Positions 6,723-7,305 of a stretch of DNA of 7,305 nucleotides are shown here, in pieces. Source of the DNA: Propionibacteriaceae bacterium (GTDB lineage: Bacteria > Actinomycetota > Actinomycetes > Propionibacteriales > Propionibacteriaceae); the NCBI GenBank assembly GCA_003451975.1, contig DMIX01000245.1, positions 1-7,305 of the forward strand, given 5' to 3'. Within the stretch, counting starts at the first letter, position 1, and every line of letters begins with the position of its first letter. The translations under genes and the position numbers were made by a program. Under the pieces are notes generated by a model, which was not told where the DNA came from, did not search any database, and saw only the letters and a list, made by a program, of their open reading frames with translations.

Positions 6723-6723
6723 A

Positions 6724-7305
6724 TCAGGTCTCCTGCGACTCGGCCTCGGATTCACCCGCCACCTCCGCGTCACCTGCGTCGGTGACTTCACCGGGTGGCC
6801 GTTCCAGCAGGCTCAACACCAGCAGGACGATCAGCGCCACCACAGCGGTGGTGATGACCACCGGTGCCGAGATGGGCCGGCTCATCACGAGGACGGCTGC
6901 GGCAAGCAAGGCGACCAGCACCCGAAGCAGGACGCGCTGGCTGTACAACCACTCGCCGACCTTCCCGGTGCTCAGTCCATGCGAGTCAGCGCGCTCACGC
7001 AGACTCTGGGTGAAGCTGCCGTAGGCCGATCGAATCCTGATCGCTGATCGGAACGGACTACCGAGCCAGGCTGCGACCCCGACCACGACCGCCAGCAGCA
7101 CTGTGGCGGTGGCGAGGTCGTTGATCGCACCGGTGATGGTGTCGATGAATACCACCAGCACGTCGTTGGGCATGATGGCGGCCGGCACACTGGCCTGCGC
7201 CACGACTTTTCCGACGCCGACGCCGGCCAGCACGGCGACGCCGCCCAGGCCGAGCCCAACCGCAGCACCGATGGTCGTATGCCAGCGACGAACGCTGACC
7301 AGTAC
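6724..7305 (-). CDS. Multi-pass membrane protein, function unknown (5' end outside the window)
   Basis: The C-terminal 193 residues of a membrane protein. The frame stays open to the last base (first codon GTA at 7305). An internal GTG at 7233 could be taken as a start, but it falls inside a hydrophobic helix that begins upstream (TTIGAAVGLGLGGVAVLAGVGVG) and has no ribosome site, so the gene almost certainly continues past the edge. Hydrophobic segments: that one, ATATVLLAVVVGVAAWLG, RVLLRVLVALLAAAVLVM and VVITTAVVALIVLLVLSLL. A polar stretch between the second and third (FRSAIRIRSAYGSFTQSLRERADSHGLS) may form a loop. The tail is strongly acidic and Glu/Ala-rich (about 25 residues). The stop is 1 nt before the AI-2E-family start, implying co-transcription and coupled translation. 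I do not recognise the family. Confidence 0.85.
   Translation of the reverse strand, partial: VLVSVRRWHTTIGAAVGLGLGGVAVLAGVGVGKVVAQASVPAAIMPNDVLVVFIDTITGAINDLATATVLLAVVVGVAAWLGSPFRSAIRIRSAYGSFTQSLRERADSHGLSTGKVGEWLYSQRVLLRVLVALLAAAVLVMSRPISAPVVITTAVVALIVLLVLSLLERPPGEVTDAGDAEVAGESEAESQET
6729..6734 (-). promoter_or_regulatory. Ribosome binding site AGGAGA for the AI-2E-family gene
   Basis: AGGAGA lies 6 nt before the ATG at 6722, inside the end of the upstream membrane-protein gene. It is the best Shine-Dalgarno match in the window and decides the start against a longer frame opening at 6791. Confidence 0.85.

Noticed and set aside
6723..6791. Longer start for the AI-2E-family gene (420 residues)
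   Set aside because: It would overlap the upstream gene by over 60 nt and add an Arg-rich stretch, while ATG 6722 has an ideal AGGAGA site at 6-nt spacing.
6724..7233. GTG at 7233 as the true start of the right-edge membrane protein
   Set aside because: It falls inside a hydrophobic helix, has no ribosome site, and the frame stays open for all 24 codons up to the window edge.

Overview
This is GC-rich, densely coding DNA with frequent GTG/TTG starts, short or overlapping gene junctions, and a soluble PP2C phosphatase, an FHA protein and a transmembrane Ser/Thr kinase in a row. That combination points to a chromosomal segment of an actinobacterium. A mycolic-acid genus (Mycobacterium/Mycolicibacterium or a relative) is my best guess from the look of the proteins, but no single marker proves it. 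All seven genes lie on the minus strand, so transcription runs from the right edge (7305) to the left edge (1). I see no mobile element, CRISPR array, tRNA or rRNA.

Right block (7305 to 4156), probably one transcription unit. It opens with the C-terminal 193 residues of a multi-pass membrane protein that runs off the window. Next come an AI-2E/PerM-family transporter (1-nt gap, strong AGGAGA ribosome binding site), a type-II-like glycerate kinase (15-nt gap) and a 70-residue two-helix membrane protein (11-nt gap). The best-defined biochemical step is ATP-dependent phosphorylation of glycerate. The membrane proteins have no substrate that can be read from sequence.

Spacer (4155 to 3944). These 212 bases have no convincing gene. 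They include a stretch of visibly lower GC and two short inverted repeats, and are the natural place for the right block to end and the left block's promoter to lie.

Left block (3943 to 10), a tightly coupled three-gene phospho-signalling cassette. It encodes a cytosolic PP2C phosphatase (eraser), a 540-residue protein with an N-terminal domain I do not recognise, a long Pro/Ala-rich linker, a zinc-ribbon-like motif and a C-terminal FHA domain (reader), and a membrane-anchored Ser/Thr kinase with a small four-cysteine exterior domain (writer). Both junctions are 4-nt stop/start overlaps (ATGA and TTGA), which suggests translational coupling of the three products. The most interesting observations are here. 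The kinase activation loop has no threonine and carries an acidic DEDD run. The kinase's juxtamembrane linker has two Thr-x-x-Arg motifs (one reading DRTQVR), and the FHA protein has a similar DRTVNR just before its zinc ribbon. These are plausible phospho-threonine docking sites linking kinase and FHA protein. The process this switch controls is not visible, and further cassette genes may lie left of position 1.
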